64,000 bases of DNA from Chrysopilus asiliformis (GCA_964034945.1 OZ035964.1:2319607-2383606); one strand, 5' to 3'. Positions 52,601 to 59,328 are shown, numbered from the stretch's first letter. A program made the numbers and translations. The notes: generated from the sequence alone by a model not told the origin.

Positions 52601-54230
52601 TGACACAGCGCCAAAAAAACACTTTTTTTCTTTTTAGGGCATTTTTATACCCGTATGGTGAAACCAAAGGGTATATTAACTTAGCCTTACCGTTTGTAAC
52701 GCCAAGATCCCGTTATGACACACAAAAATTAATTACACCAGTGTGTTTAGAATGATTAAAAAAATTGAATTTTGCATGTCCGTCCGTCTTTTCGTACGTC
52801 TGTCCGTCTGTTTGTCTATCTGTCTGTCTGTTTGTCTATCAGTCTGTCTGTCCGTGTGTCCGTCCGTGTGTCTGCCCGTCCGTCTGCCCGTCCGTCTGTC
52901 CGTCCGTGTGTCCGTTCGTCTGTCCGTCCGTCCGTCCGTATGTGGCGCGGATTGCGGGCGCACGGATTGAGCTAAACTTGAAATTTTACGCAGATTCGAC
53001 TTTCGTAAAATGCGAGGCTAAGTTCGTTAATGGGGAAAAATGGACTATTAGTGATGGGGTACCCCCCATACGAACGAAAATGTTTTTCTGAATATCTCAA
53101 AAACGGTGCATCTTATCAAAAAAGTGCGAGAACAAAAGTTATTTAGGATAAGATTCCACATAAAACTCCCATACATCAAAATCTGATTGGAATTAATTTT
53201 AAAAAATCTTATTGGAAAGTTTGACTTCAAAGTGGAACAACTGTTCGAATTTTGATACGAATATCACCATACGGGTGCCAGATTGGCAATTATAGCTTTT
53301 GTTATGTATTTTTAAATAAAAGCTTTTTTTATTTATTTTTTTATTATTGTTACTTGCAACCAAGCCGCTTCTAACAATCTGATAGGGTAAAAAGGGACAT
53401 AAAAATTTTTCTTTTACGCAAAATTTCACATTAAAATTCATATAACTCGTTTTCAGGCTGGAAATTCTCTTTACATGCACCACTAATTCAAAACTATCCC
53501 CTCATTGTCTTCTTTACGATCACAGACTTTGAAATTTCTTTCATAAACTTTATTAAACTTTTGTTTTTTTTTTTTTTTGTAAAAACTTCACAACTAATTC
53601 AGAAAACAATATTTTCACACTTCCTTTCTATTAAAATCTAACACAAAGCTATTTAAAAAAAATTACACAAGGAGCAACAAATTAAATTGATTCAAATTAA
53701 GGAAAAAAAGAAGAATTATTTATAAGAAAACCACAAACAAAAAATTGCTCACTTGATAAATTATAAGAAAATGCTTAAAATTTGAATTATAAATAACAAC
53801 AAAAATAAATAAAATGTGTAATACTTTTATAAATATTTATATACATTCGTATAAATTACAATTAAATATATCACTAAACAATAAATTATTCAATTTTCCA
53901 ACTCCGGTCTAAAATCCAACGTTTTTAAATTTCCTTACAACAAAACCGTTTGCGTGCTGTCATCAACGTTCAACTCATCAAACTACAACCCGATCCCCGT
54001 CTACCAAAACTACCACCGACCCGGCATCAACTTGGAAAACTTTTTAAAAAATATTTCGAAATTCAATCGTTTTTTTGTTCAAAAATCGATTTAATGAAAC
54101 AAAAAATACTAAACTAAAAATGATTAAAATTTAGGCTTGTGGGAAATACATGCCAGCAACAACGAACGTGCAAAATAATCAAACTGGGCAAGCATTGGAT
54201 GGCACATACCTAGTGGAGGCATCTTTTTAA
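18555..54230 (+). CDS. Shal: Shal (Kv4-type) voltage-gated A-type potassium channel, five coding exons
   Basis: Pore-forming subunit of a tetrameric, fast-inactivating potassium channel of the Kv4/Shal family, which in flies carries the somatodendritic A-current of neurons. Coding exons are 18555-19669, 24815-24977, 28296-28484, 29729-29881 and 54135-54230. All junctions are GT/AG and the join stays in frame for 571 residues plus TAA. In order it shows the hydrophobic N-terminus ([18 protein letters not shown]), a T1 tetramerisation domain (about 42-138), S1-S6, the selectivity filter TTLGYGD (369-375), the PVPV gate in S6, a basic post-S6 linker, a dileucine motif in exon 3 and the C-terminus ending LVEASF. 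The start is chosen because residue 1 matches the family N-terminus. Introns are about 5.1, 3.3, 1.2 and 24.3 kb and packed with transposon remnants; no break is seen in the exons. Identification is essentially certain; transcription start and 5' UTR are not visible. Confidence 0.97.
19719..19752 (+). repeat. (ccccctc)n microsatellite at the start of Shal intron 1
   Basis: Four C-rich units begin 50 bp after the exon 1 donor, making a strongly strand-biased C tract (G tract on the other strand). Confidence 0.85.
19812..21224 (+). mobile_element. dead Tc1-like transposon in Shal intron 1
   Basis: Ends CACTGAGCGGAATTTCCAT (left) and its near complement (right end gatgtcgctcagtg), flanked by TA at 19810-19811 and 21225-21226. 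An extra inverted copy of the left end (ggaattatggaaatttcgc) lies at about 21019, so the right side has two end-like repeats. The centre holds a broken transposase (see 20518-20972). An unrelated repeat fragment occupies about 19895-20350. Confidence 0.85.
20518..20972 (+). pseudogene. Tc1-family transposase remnant, frameshifted with stops
   Basis: One frame reads [18 protein letters not shown] then [12 protein letters not shown], matching the region of the second catalytic Asp of Tc1 transposases, which normally reads FQQD. After a stop and frame changes come WPAR, then DINPLENL (the catalytic Glu region), [10 protein letters not shown] and [13 protein letters not shown], the usual Tc1 C-terminal end. 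At least four in-frame stops and a frameshift make it non-functional. The N-terminal DNA-binding part is not recognisable. Confidence 0.85.
22199..22451. mobile_element. MITE with 37-bp inverted ends
   Basis: Arms start AAGCTCGATCCAGACTACAC and continue gatgtacggggtacgag; the right arm is the reverse complement with one difference. Non-coding, in Shal intron 1. Confidence 0.9.
22501..22837. mobile_element. MITE family GTCTATTTCATACGCAGGGC, copy 2
   Basis: Same ends as 7619-7963, including gcatggc/gtatggc and ccctgcgtatgaaat at the right. In Shal intron 1. Confidence 0.8.
23323..23617. mobile_element. MITE with ACCCTTTCAGACCTGA ends
   Basis: Inverted ends aaccctttcagacctga and tcaggtctgaaagggt enclose about 290 bp, with the palindrome gtcccaccagtgggac just inside the left end. 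TTAA lies at the left end only. Confidence 0.7.
24389..24574. mobile_element. MITE family CTCCACACGTTCA, copy 2
   Basis: Ends ggcctccacacgttca and tgaacgtgtggaggc; interior parallels the copy at 6962-7153 (aacattgaagagcatcca shared). Sits about 240 bp upstream of Shal exon 2. Confidence 0.85.
24815..24977 (+). CDS. Shal: Shal coding exon 2: selectivity filter end, S6, post-S6 linker
   Basis: The first base completes the glycine codon split by intron 1, giving GYGDMVP, the potassium filter signature. The exon then encodes S6 with [20 protein letters not shown], where PVPV is the activation gate, and the basic linker [14 protein letters not shown]. Acceptor is ttctattatag|c and donor is agg|gtaaaa, phase 0. 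Residues 372-426 of the joined protein. An upstream in-frame stretch of intron is open but is not coding, because it lacks similarity to the family. Confidence 0.96.
25446..25660. mobile_element. TTAA MITE family TTAACACATTGACTGCC, copy 2
   Basis: TTAA-flanked; ends ttaacacattgattgcc and ggcagtcaacgtgttaa. Internal palindromes tatcatttttgata and a CATA-rich run (about 25556-25600). Confidence 0.8.
26415..26610. mobile_element. MITE with GGGCGCATTCACGG ends
   Basis: Perfect 22-bp inverted ends beginning gggcgcattcacggtactca, flanked by AAT on both sides. In Shal intron 2. Confidence 0.9.
26745..26911. mobile_element. hairpin element with perfect 35-bp arms
   Basis: Arms start cacaagtgtctaatagcgaa and are identical over 35 bp, enclosing about 97 bp of A/T-rich spacer. 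In Shal intron 2. Confidence 0.85.
27120..27805. repeat. GC-rich composite with perfect 47-bp inverted repeat
   Basis: Arms at 27325-27371 and 27587-27633 are exact reverse complements (cagagaacaaataatctaga …) with a 215-bp spacer. Both outer flanks (27120-27320 and 27640-27800) are much richer in GC than the intron around them and are not each other's complement. No coding domain was recognised; a pair of retroposon-like insertions is possible. Confidence 0.7.
28296..28484 (+). CDS. Shal: Shal coding exon 3: cytoplasmic C-terminus with dileucine motif
   Basis: Encodes 63 residues (427-489), beginning [18 protein letters not shown] and ending [12 protein letters not shown]. The Phe-Glu-Leu-Gln-His-His-His-Leu-Leu block (from about residue 474, Leu-Leu at 481-482) corresponds to the conserved dileucine segment that sends Kv4/Shal channels to dendrites in other animals. 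Acceptor is cgtatag|aaa; donor is acg|gttaga, a somewhat weak GT, followed by an ATT/poly-T run. Both junctions are phase 0. Confidence 0.95.
29729..29881 (+). CDS. Shal: Shal coding exon 4: Ser/Pro- and Cys-rich tail segment
   Basis: Encodes 51 residues (490-540) starting [20 protein letters not shown], then [14 protein letters not shown] and the cysteine cluster [11 protein letters not shown]. Acceptor is gaatgtgacag|gac; donor is cag|gtcagt, phase 0. The phase-0 end can be joined equally well to the exon at 54135 or to the candidate alternative exon at 38606. The cysteine cluster could be palmitoylated; that is inference. Confidence 0.94.
30882..31355. mobile_element. hAT-like MITE, copy 1, with 8-bp target duplication
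   Basis: Exact duplication ACTTAAAT at 30874-30881 and 31356-31363. Ends ctgtagttcccaaact and, on the other strand, ccgttgttcccaaact. Interior shares gttgacgccccccttg and acagagcacaccggagaccg with the copy at 39649. Confidence 0.92.
31364..31449. mobile_element. right end of MITE family GTCTATTTCATACGCAGGGC, copy 3
   Basis: Ends gcatggcaaaacttgccctg followed by cgtatgaaatagac, as in the other two copies. The hAT-like element inserted just inside it; the left end was not found. Confidence 0.65.
32100..32182 (-). ncRNA. tRNA-like sequence, probably a SINE head or tRNA pseudogene
   Basis: On the minus strand, GGATCAGAGTAGCTCAGTG resembles a tRNA 5' end with A box, and GTGGGTTCGAATCTCGC is a T arm with canonical B box and a stem that pairs with wobble. 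The D and anticodon arms between do not fold convincingly, so a working tRNA is unlikely. Confidence 0.5.
33007..33181. mobile_element. TTAA MITE family TTAACACATTGACTGCC, copy 3
   Basis: TTAA at both ends; ends ttaacacattgactgccatg and ggcagtcaacgtgttaa; internal tatcattattgata palindrome. Shares gttgaaaacagcataaatc with the truncated copy at 16145. Confidence 0.85.
34593..36545 (+). repeat. interspersed repeat A, copy 2
   Basis: Long near-identical counterpart of 1559-3240, best conserved from 34790 to 35860. It lacks the 77-bp duplication, has a G-rich run (34670-34710) where copy 1 has a shorter one, and continues past its minisatellite through a second pass of related sequence (ttttgatgtatgg) to about 36780. 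Confidence 0.85.
35977..36152 (+). repeat. 16-bp minisatellite (acagacagacaagcgg)n, array 2
   Basis: About ten units plus variant ends with extra cagacagacg. Same unit as the array at 2939. Confidence 0.9.
36581..36712. mobile_element. palindromic MITE inserted in a repeat A-related tail
   Basis: Arms read cctattatggaatacgatcg then taatcgtaacgat, with reverse complement on the right; loop contains gttgttgttag and its complement. Flanked by CTGG on both sides, which reconstructs an uninterrupted gttctggtgttcacgg like the sequence at 35955-35975. Confidence 0.85.
36899..37048. mobile_element. palindromic MITE with ACACCGTGTCTTCA ends
   Basis: Arms begin acaccgtgtcttcacttggg and continue catcgcagagat; the centre gttgatgacgatatcgccgtcaac is also self-complementary. 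About 150 bp, hairpin along its whole length. Confidence 0.88.
37092..37322 (+). repeat. interspersed repeat C, copy 2 (uninterrupted tail)
   Basis: Begins ataactagcttgcatacccg, keeps one module (ccaatcggttcagccgtttt), a cagacagacagacacc run, and the intact tail ttttatctattagtatgata, which serves as the empty site for the MITEs seen in the other copies. Confidence 0.85.
38092..38338. mobile_element. hAT-like MITE with CAGTGGCGGC ends
   Basis: Ends cagtggcggct and agccgccactg, flanked by gtgatttt and gcgatttc, an 8-bp duplication with two differences. Interior repeats ttgcctcctca. It lies about 270 bp upstream of the candidate alternative Shal exon. Confidence 0.75.
38606..38671 (+). CDS. Shal: candidate alternative last exon of Shal
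   Basis: Inside intron 4, the acceptor acaaaacttttccag is followed by 21 codons and TGA, encoding [20 protein letters not shown] plus Thr. It is phase 0, so splicing from exon 4 (…CCSQRYQ) would give a 561-residue channel with a different tail. AATAAA begins five bases past the stop (38676-38681), consistent with a short terminal exon. Composition (GC about 46%) is higher than the surrounding AT-rich intron, and it lies in a repeat-poor stretch between elements. The peptide was not matched to a known Shal isoform, so this is an inference from splice phase, signals and composition. Confidence 0.6.
   Translation, partial: DTTAYRCGTKRDSSIPHDDNT
39649..40110. mobile_element. hAT-like MITE, copy 2, with 8-bp target duplication
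   Basis: Exact GTCTAGCA at 39641-39648 and 40111-40118. Ends ccgtggttcccaaact and agaaccacgg. It interrupts a repeat B fragment (atgtctttct … gtctgcgtacaagatttctc). Confidence 0.92.
40170..41659. mobile_element. TTAA-flanked element with another element nested in it
   Basis: Ends TTAAGTAGGGCACACATCTA and its complement (TTAAGTAGGACACACATCTA), TTAA at both sides. Its interior has repeated caactgattggtgtgaa words. Removing the nested element leaves about 380 bp. Confidence 0.85.
40326..41435. mobile_element. nested element with ACCCAGAGAAAAATCT ends
   Basis: Inverted ends acccagagaaaaatct / agatttttctctgggt, flanked by GTTC on both sides. The 1.1-kb interior is rich in variants of aacacaaaattttgtt in both orientations; an open frame of 108 codons (40441-40767) has no recognised domain. 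Confidence 0.8.
42242..42634 (+). repeat. interspersed repeat C, copy 3
   Basis: Begins ataactaacttgcatacccg, has two modules, a cagacagacagacacc run and the tail ctcatttttata, interrupted at a TA by the element at 42635. The tail resumes as tattagtatgatta. Confidence 0.87.
42635..42879. mobile_element. 245-bp TA-flanked MITE inside the tail of repeat C
   Basis: Ends CAGTAATCCCTC and GAGGGATTACTG, flanked by TA at 42633-42634 and 42880-42881. Interior repeats ctgcgcggtttc. Not the same family as the element at 16011. Confidence 0.85.
44531..44664. mobile_element. palindromic MITE TCTGTGG, copy 1
   Basis: Arms tctgtggtaatgagttaaag then tagcttaagtc, with complement at the right end (cttaataccacaga). 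A relative is at 50841-50974. Confidence 0.8.
44666..44919. mobile_element. MITE with ATGAGGCGTTAAAAGC ends
   Basis: Inverted ends atatgaggcgttaaaagcta and complement, extending through gagtggaccaa (about 34 bp, perfect apart from the inner edge). It starts two bases after the previous MITE. Confidence 0.85.
45298..45821. mobile_element. MITE with GGGGTGCGTTCCTTTATT ends
   Basis: Perfect 18-bp inverted ends; interior has mirrored pieces such as gttaaccgtggttaacc and agttaactttaattg. 524 bp, no recognised protein. Confidence 0.82.
46187..46546. mobile_element. MITE with GGGCAYCAATCGTGTA ends
   Basis: Ends gggcatcaatcgtgtaacgc and, on the other strand, gggcaccaatcgtgtatcac. Interior is rich in gcgacgc words and has inverted sub-repeats (aatttaagaattcaaccsattgaa). 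Confidence 0.75.
46947..47094. mobile_element. nested hairpin MITE TTAGGCCTATGTTACACACG
   Basis: Nearly perfect palindrome of about 148 bp; arms ttaggcctatgttacacacg then gcaactttaag, tip gaggagccacagcttccctc. Confidence 0.88.
47159..47397. mobile_element. nested MITE with 12-bp tandem repeat core
   Basis: Ends tagccgta and tacggcta followed inward by taacgattacttttgcgatt and complement. The core (47241-47324) is seven 12-bp units caatcgtagccg/tcg. A related palindrome is at 63162-63275. Confidence 0.8.
49066..49531. mobile_element. MITE with AGGGCTATTCACTCTT ends
   Basis: Inverted ends agggctattcactctttatc and agggcaattcactcttgatc (other strand), followed by cgtag-rich repeats. 466 bp. Confidence 0.82.
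49903..50121. mobile_element. TTAA-flanked MITE TTAACCCTTAATTTATGAGG
   Basis: TTAA at both sides; ends ttaacccttaatttatgagg and ttaacctttaattgatgagg (other strand), then gtgg…tccac. 219 bp. Confidence 0.82.
50841..50974. mobile_element. palindromic MITE TCTGTGG, copy 2
   Basis: Arms tctgtggcaacaattcataa and complement, with cctaagtcgattttcag as in 44531-44664. Confidence 0.75.
51873..52300 (+). repeat. interspersed repeat D with a MITE inserted (51973-52273)
   Basis: Starts aaaagcttttatttagcttg and ctgtctgtttgtctg; relatives at 42017-42170 and 63590-63680. It is interrupted by a 301-bp MITE whose 53-bp ends start gttcagactggttgaaatag, and resumes ttgacttgaaattttgcaag. Confidence 0.8.
52420..53308. 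repeat. inverted repeat with nested hairpin and GTCCGTCT array
   Basis: Arms of about 75 bp (acataacaaaaactataatt, then acccgtatggtgatat) face each other at 52420-52495 and 53240-53308. Between them are a hairpin MITE (52521-52619, tttgggcactctgtatcaga; relative at 63811-63908) and an imperfect (ccgtctgt)n array (about 52776-52940). Confidence 0.75.
54135..54230 (+). CDS. Shal: Shal coding exon 5: last coding exon
   Basis: Acceptor ttaaaatttag|gct is followed by 31 codons and TAA, starting [16 protein letters not shown] and ending [10 protein letters not shown]. The asparagine/glutamine-rich centre and the LVEASF end are those of the dipteran Shal C-terminus. It lies about 24.3 kb beyond exon 4. 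AATAAA occurs at 54272-54277 and again at 54526-54531; the later one is the more plausible 3' end, but neither is proven. Confidence 0.93.
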   Translation, partial: ACGKYMPATTNVQNNQTGQALDGTYLVEASF

Positions 54231-56831
54231 AAAAAAATTATTTTAGAATACAAAAAAAAACTAAATCAATGAATAAACAATTCTTGCCAATAAAAAAAAT
54301 TACAATGAATAAGAAATCTGAAATAAACAAAATCCATTAAAATTTAGAAGAAAATATGGCAAAGAATTTTAGAGACATTTGTGCAGTTGTAGTGTTGAAC
54401 TTTTTTTTAACAAAAACAAAAAAAAACACCCCAAAATTAATGAAAATTGTATTAAATTTTAAAAAAATTGTAACAGATAATGAAAAATTATAAAAATTTT
54501 AGAAAAAAAAATAGTAAAAGAAATCAATAAAATTATTTAAAAGGATACAAAACGAGACAAAAAAGTAATAATAATGATAAGAACATTAATAATTATGATC
54601 ACTAGTGAAATGAACAAAAAAAAATTTAATAACCATTAGTTAAAAAATGAACGAAAGAAAAGTGAGATATGATCACTTATAGTATAAATTTCCCAGGTGG
54701 CGAAAAATTTCCCTTTGTTTCGGAAAAATCTCCAATCGATCCCATCTTGTTCCGTTTGAAATTCCCCAATTACCTGTTCTTTCCGTGGAAATTCTTCTTC
54801 ACTATCTTTACTAACGCCCCCTCCCTCCCCCTCGCATTTTTATTTTACTTATTTCCACACCCTGTATAGATAATAATCCTCTATTATAAATATTTATTTT
54901 TATTACAAAAGTAAATGCCACTGGAAAATATTCCTTTTTTCAAAACAAATACCCCACTTGCCCCTGCTTACTTGCCACCTCACCGCAAAAGTATATTTCC
55001 CTTGTAATATAGATAAGAAAATTATATTTTAATAATTGCAACATATTTTTTCAAATTATTTTTCATTCTTTAAGAAACATTCAATATGTAATAGAAAAAC
55101 TTAAAAGAAATGCTAAAAGTACACTGGTCAAAAAACTATAAAATCATCAATTATATTTGTAGTTAAAGAAATTAAAAAATATATATAATAAATGATAAAA
55201 AAAAACGTTGAGAAAAATACCGAAATGAAAAAAAAATGATGAATTAAATGAACAAATTTTGTTTGATTTTAGAACATTTTCCTATAACCTGTATAAAGAG
55301 AATCCTTCTATGGAAAACATTTCCTGGGGCCCTATCGCCGAATACGATACGAGTGGTGGGAATTGTAAATTTAATTTAGTTGTTGGTATTGAACACTAAC
55401 AACAACATTAGCCCATTAACGCCCACCGTACTCAAACGGGTACACTCGATATATCTGTGCCAAAAAGTCAAAACATCTTAAGTCATTTTTGTTTTTTTTT
55501 TTAAATAATGGTATATCTCGATACCGGTTTGAGATACGCAGTTCTAATCAAAGACAAAAATGTGGGAAATTTTATTATCGTATCCGACTTTCGTCAGACA
55601 TAACACTACTGAAAAATTCGTAGTTTCGGATTAAATAACAAAAAAACGAAATTGGAATTTTTAGAAAGCCGCCATTTGTTATTTCCGATTAACGGATTAC
55701 CACCAAAAGTTTATATGGTCATCCCATTTTACGACAAAACGAGCCTGTGAAATGTTACAACTTTAGCTCTAGTAGTTTTTGAGAAATCTTGTACACAGAC
55801 TGCCAGACAGAAAGATATTTTTGTAATTATGCTCCAATCGACTCAGGAGTATTCGAGAAATGTTAACTTAAGAGGTCGAAATTTTTCATGAATACATTAC
55901 TTATTACGTAAAGTAAAAACTTCCCTGAGCAAAGAGGTTCCAAAATACTCAACGAAAGGGGATTTTGCGGAAAAGGGATTTCCAAAATATTGGAAATTTA
56001 ATTATCGCAATAAAATGGCTCTAAAATTAAATGGAGGGCCAGATATTACAAATGAGACATTAATTTTGACCTGTAATTGAGAACTTTGCATAAAATGGCG
56101 TCAAGTCAACGCTAAATGAAATTCATTTTGAAGAAAAATTTAAAAACATCTGTAGAAAAAACCTGAACACTAACCTTAAATTCCTGTTTGCTGGGTTTTC
56201 CCATATATTTTCATATTATTTTTATCTTGATTTCGTGTTTTGTTTCATCAAAATTATGTTCCTGTTGGTTTTGTTAATCCCATCGCGTCCTATCGTGCTC
56301 TGTCCGTTTGGTGATGCCGGAAATATATCTACCGCGCCATCTAGCAACAAAAGCCAACTTCTGAAAGAAAAAAAAAATGCTGTCAGCTAAACAAATTCAG
56401 TAAGATTTTATAATTAAGAAGAATAAAATAAAATGTATACGATGGTATTTTATAATTTATTTTTTGCCTTAACGGGGGGGAAATATGTGAAAATTTAACA
56501 ACATTTTGATCAAATTCAAGAAAACACTGTTTATAAAACTTTAATTTCGAATCAATGCAATATATTTAGTGCCATCGAAAAAGCTCGTCTGACTGCCATA
56601 TTCTCTGTCATCTGGATTTATTTATTGGAATTGGTTGATAAAAACCGACTTTACACGATATTTCGTCCTGATTTTCTATTTTAAACGGTTAATAAAACTA
56701 ATTGCTCAAGCGGCTATTAACATATAAAGCTATTGCTTAACAAATCCTTGCGAAAATAGGGTGAACTTTCCTCCGGTTGTGTGCGGAGGCCGATTTCGTT
56801 TGTTTTTCAAGGATTATTTGGTGGAGCTACA
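54231..56831. other. Shal 3' region and intergenic DNA before Tim13
   Basis: Very A/T-rich Shal 3' UTR candidate to about 54.6 kb, then a reversed copy of repeat B (about 55480-55910) and a partial hairpin relative of 36581 (55325-55410). The last 600 bp are repeat-poor and hold the Tim13 promoter and the CTCF-like site. No further gene seen. Confidence 0.5.
56335..56345 (-). promoter_or_regulatory. possible CTCF-like insulator site
   Basis: The minus strand reads CTAGATGGCGC followed by GGTAG, close to the core of the CTCF recognition sequence. It lies between the Shal 3' end and the Tim13 start, about 500 bp upstream of the latter, in a short GC-richer island. A single short motif match is weak evidence. 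Confidence 0.3.
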
Positions 56832-57296
56832 ATGTCGCTGAGAAATTTAACAACTTCCCAAAAAGGCGAAATAATGGATCAAGTTAAACAAGAAATAGCG
56901 GTCGCCAATGCTCAGGAACTTATAACAGTGAGTGCATATTTCACATAACCTCCAAGTGATTTGAATTTAATTTTCCATTTCATGTTGAAAAATCTGACAG
57001 AAAATGACGGAGAAATGCTTTAAGAAGTGCGTGAACAAGCCGGGCACCGTCCTTGATTCATCCGAACAGGTAATCACGAAATTACTTTGAGTTTTCAGTC
57101 TTATGTAAGTCTGAAGGTTTTTTAGGAAATTGTAAGGGGCGCGAAAGGCGAGATTTTTTTTTATTTCCCTTAAGATTTGTGATAATTTTTTTTGCAGAAA
57201 TGTATTGCAATGTGCATGGATAGATTTATGGATTCTTGGAACCTCGTGTCCCGGACTTATGGCCGAAGACTGCAGCGGGAACGTAATCAAATGTAA
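56832..57296 (+). CDS. Tim13: Tim13, small Tim chaperone of mitochondrial import
   Basis: Exons 56832-56927, 57001-57069 and 57198-57296 join in frame to 87 residues plus TAA, the usual size for small Tims. The protein has the twin CX3C motif, CFKKC in exon 2 and CIAMC at the start of exon 3, separated by 14 residues. These cysteines form two disulfides in the intermembrane space. Tim13 pairs with Tim8 as a hexamer that shields hydrophobic precursors on the way to TIM22 or the sorting machinery. Exon 1 ([20 protein letters not shown]) fits Tim13 rather than Tim8, Tim9 or Tim10. Introns are 73 and 128 bp with cag|gtaatc and aca|gtgagt donors. It is convergent with GAR1, whose stop lies about 320 bp away. 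Confidence 0.95.
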
Positions 57297-57356
57297 ATGA
57301 AATCCACATCTTGTCTTATCCTCTTCGAGATTCAACTTTATTATTAGATTTGTTAT

Positions 57357-57362
57357 AATAAA
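57357..57362 (+). terminator. Tim13 poly(A) signal
   Basis: AATAAA lies 61 bp after the Tim13 stop codon, in the gap before the convergent GAR1 3' end. A second AATAAA near 57475 could serve instead. Confidence 0.6.
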
Positions 57363-57570
57363 ATTTTATGTGTAATAGACGATAGAGAAATACACTTAAA
57401 GTGCATTTTTCTAATTCTCTACCTTTTTTTTTGATACATTTTGTACAATTCCAATATGTATTTAGCCATAATAATTAATAAAAACCATAGTTGTTGAAAG
57501 CTTATTTTTTTTTAATTCTGAAAATATTTGGGGATAGTAAAAGAAAGATCTCATATGATTTTTAGCTTAT

Positions 57571-57576
57571 TTATTT
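57571..57576 (-). terminator. GAR1 poly(A) signal
   Basis: TTTATT on the plus strand reads AATAAA on the minus strand, about 40 bp beyond the GAR1 stop. This implies a short 3' UTR and leaves the Tim13 and GAR1 ends about 200 bp apart. Confidence 0.5.
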
Positions 57577-57612
57577 AAAAAAAAAAACTTAAAATTACTG
57601 TAGATGGAATCT

Positions 57613-58354
57613 CTACTGATGTCCTCTGCCTCCTCCCCGGCCGCCAAATCCTCTGCCACCACCACCTCCAAAGCCACCTCGACCTCCGCCTCCACGACCT
57701 CCGCCTCCACGACCACCACCTCCACGACCGCCGAATCCGCGACCGCCGCCACCCGCAAAGCCCCCACCACCACCACGTCCCCGAAATCCACCCCCTCGGC
57801 CTCTACCGCCACCGCCACGACTGTCCCCGACTCCTCCTGGTGGCCCTTTCTTCCTCGGGCCTTTCGGTTGCGGAGGCTTAGGCAGAAATCTGTTGAGCGG
57901 CAGCAGCTTGTACGGATCAATGAAGAGCGTCTGCTTCGGTTTAAAGCTGGAAGCTTTCATGTTATCGCCGAGTTTGATAGACACTGAATAGTCCCTCAGA
58001 TTTCCAAAGATCTCATCTATTTTGCCGATCTGCTCCTTGTTTTCCAGGAATATTGGGGCATTAAAGTAAGGCACGTCCTCGATCTCCACTTTACAAACCA
58101 AGTCCGTCTGGCATGTGTAGTCAAAATATCCGAGTGGTATCACTCGTTCTGGTGGACCAGCATCAAAATTACGTCCGCCACCGAAGCCGCCACGGCCGGC
58201 ACCTCGTCCTCCACGACCGCCACGTCCACCTCCTCCACCACCTAAACAATAAATTTTAAATTCGAAATCTTTGACAATAACTACTCCTGGCGTTCATACC
58301 TCCTCCTCCTCTACCGCGAAATCCACCACCTCCGCCACCACCACGGAATCCCAT
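57613..58354 (-). CDS. GAR1: GAR1, H/ACA ribonucleoprotein subunit 1
   Basis: Two minus-strand exons, 58354-58300 and 58241-57613, join through a 58-bp intron (donor GTATGA, acceptor TTGTTTAG) to 227 residues. GAR1 is a nucleolar protein that, with dyskerin, NHP2 and NOP10, forms the H/ACA snoRNP that pseudouridylates rRNA and snRNA. The layout is the classic one: an N-terminal Gly/Arg-rich segment (1-42), a beta-barrel core from about 50 to 140 ([20 protein letters not shown], then [20 protein letters not shown]), a basic proline patch ([17 protein letters not shown]), and a C-terminal Gly/Arg-rich tail ending GGRGHQ. The intron splits a glycine codon in the first Gly/Arg segment. Large antisense open frames across it are products of the GC-rich repeat codons. 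It is divergent from RUNDC1, about 1 kb away. Confidence 0.95.
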
Positions 58355-59328
58355 TATTATTTAATTCGTTTTTAATATAAAACTTTTATCTTAAAGAAAT
58401 TATCAAAAATCCACTACTACCCGCTTCACTTGCGGCTGTCAATTTCAAAAAACGTGCTTCCAACAGCCTTGCAAGATTGGAATTCTGAAACTGCTCTAAA
58501 AGAGTTCTAAAATTCACAACTAGTACCAAAAATTTCCCTTCACTTATTTCAGCCCATAAAATTTCCCTTCGCTGATTTCAGTAAATTACAAAAAATCAAC
58601 AATTATGGTTTTAAAGCGATTAAGTATTTGAATTCAATTACCATCACAATAATTCGAAAACAAAGAAAGTAATATTTTATCGTTGCTCAGGTAAACGGCA
58701 CGGAAAATGTATTCAATTTAATTCACAAACTCCGAGCCCTTGGGAAACAATTAAGATATATTGAGGGGATTTTTGCGGAAATTCCCAAAAAATCCAAATT
58801 ATATGTAATCAACGAAGCTGAGAAATAGGAATTATAGTCAATTGAATATTTTAATTGAATATATATCTAGAATCAGTAACAGGGAAACAAGAATTTCCCA
58901 TTTTACTGCTACTGCTATCGATTTTTTGTATTAAAAGAGTACTAAATTCAGATAATTTATTTACTGCGTGTGGCACACGATTTTCTTCCAAAGCGAATAA
59001 CCAGATGGCTCTGTTTTCTTTTCTATCAAGAAAAGAAGCAAAAATTAATATTTCATAAAATTCAAGAGCCAATAACTGTAAAATAAACAGATTTTTTTTC
59101 GAATAGGTCTTTGTGGCAGCCGCACCAATAACAAATTCGTATAAATATCAAACATATTTTCATAGTTTAACTGTGCCAGTTAATTTTATTAAACAAGTAA
59201 AAAAAAAACGCAATAAAATTAATATTTTTACAATCACATATTGCCCATAAAATTGTGCGTCTAGAATATAAATTGTTTCTGTGCAATAAGCTGAATTCGT
59301 AAGTAATACTACATAAATTCGATTGCAT
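58355..59328. promoter_or_regulatory. divergent intergenic region between GAR1 and RUNDC1
   Basis: This 974-bp gap separates the two start codons and must contain both promoters unless undetected 5' exons lie further out. No TATA box or other core element was recognised with confidence, and no strong repeat was seen. Open frames on both strands near 58850-59070 are short and unsupported. Confidence 0.5.

Noticed and set aside
57604..57987. Plus-strand Thr/Ser-rich open frame across GAR1.
   Set aside because: It is the antisense of the Gly/Arg codons (GGN CGN) of GAR1; the minus strand gives a full conserved protein with a proper intron.
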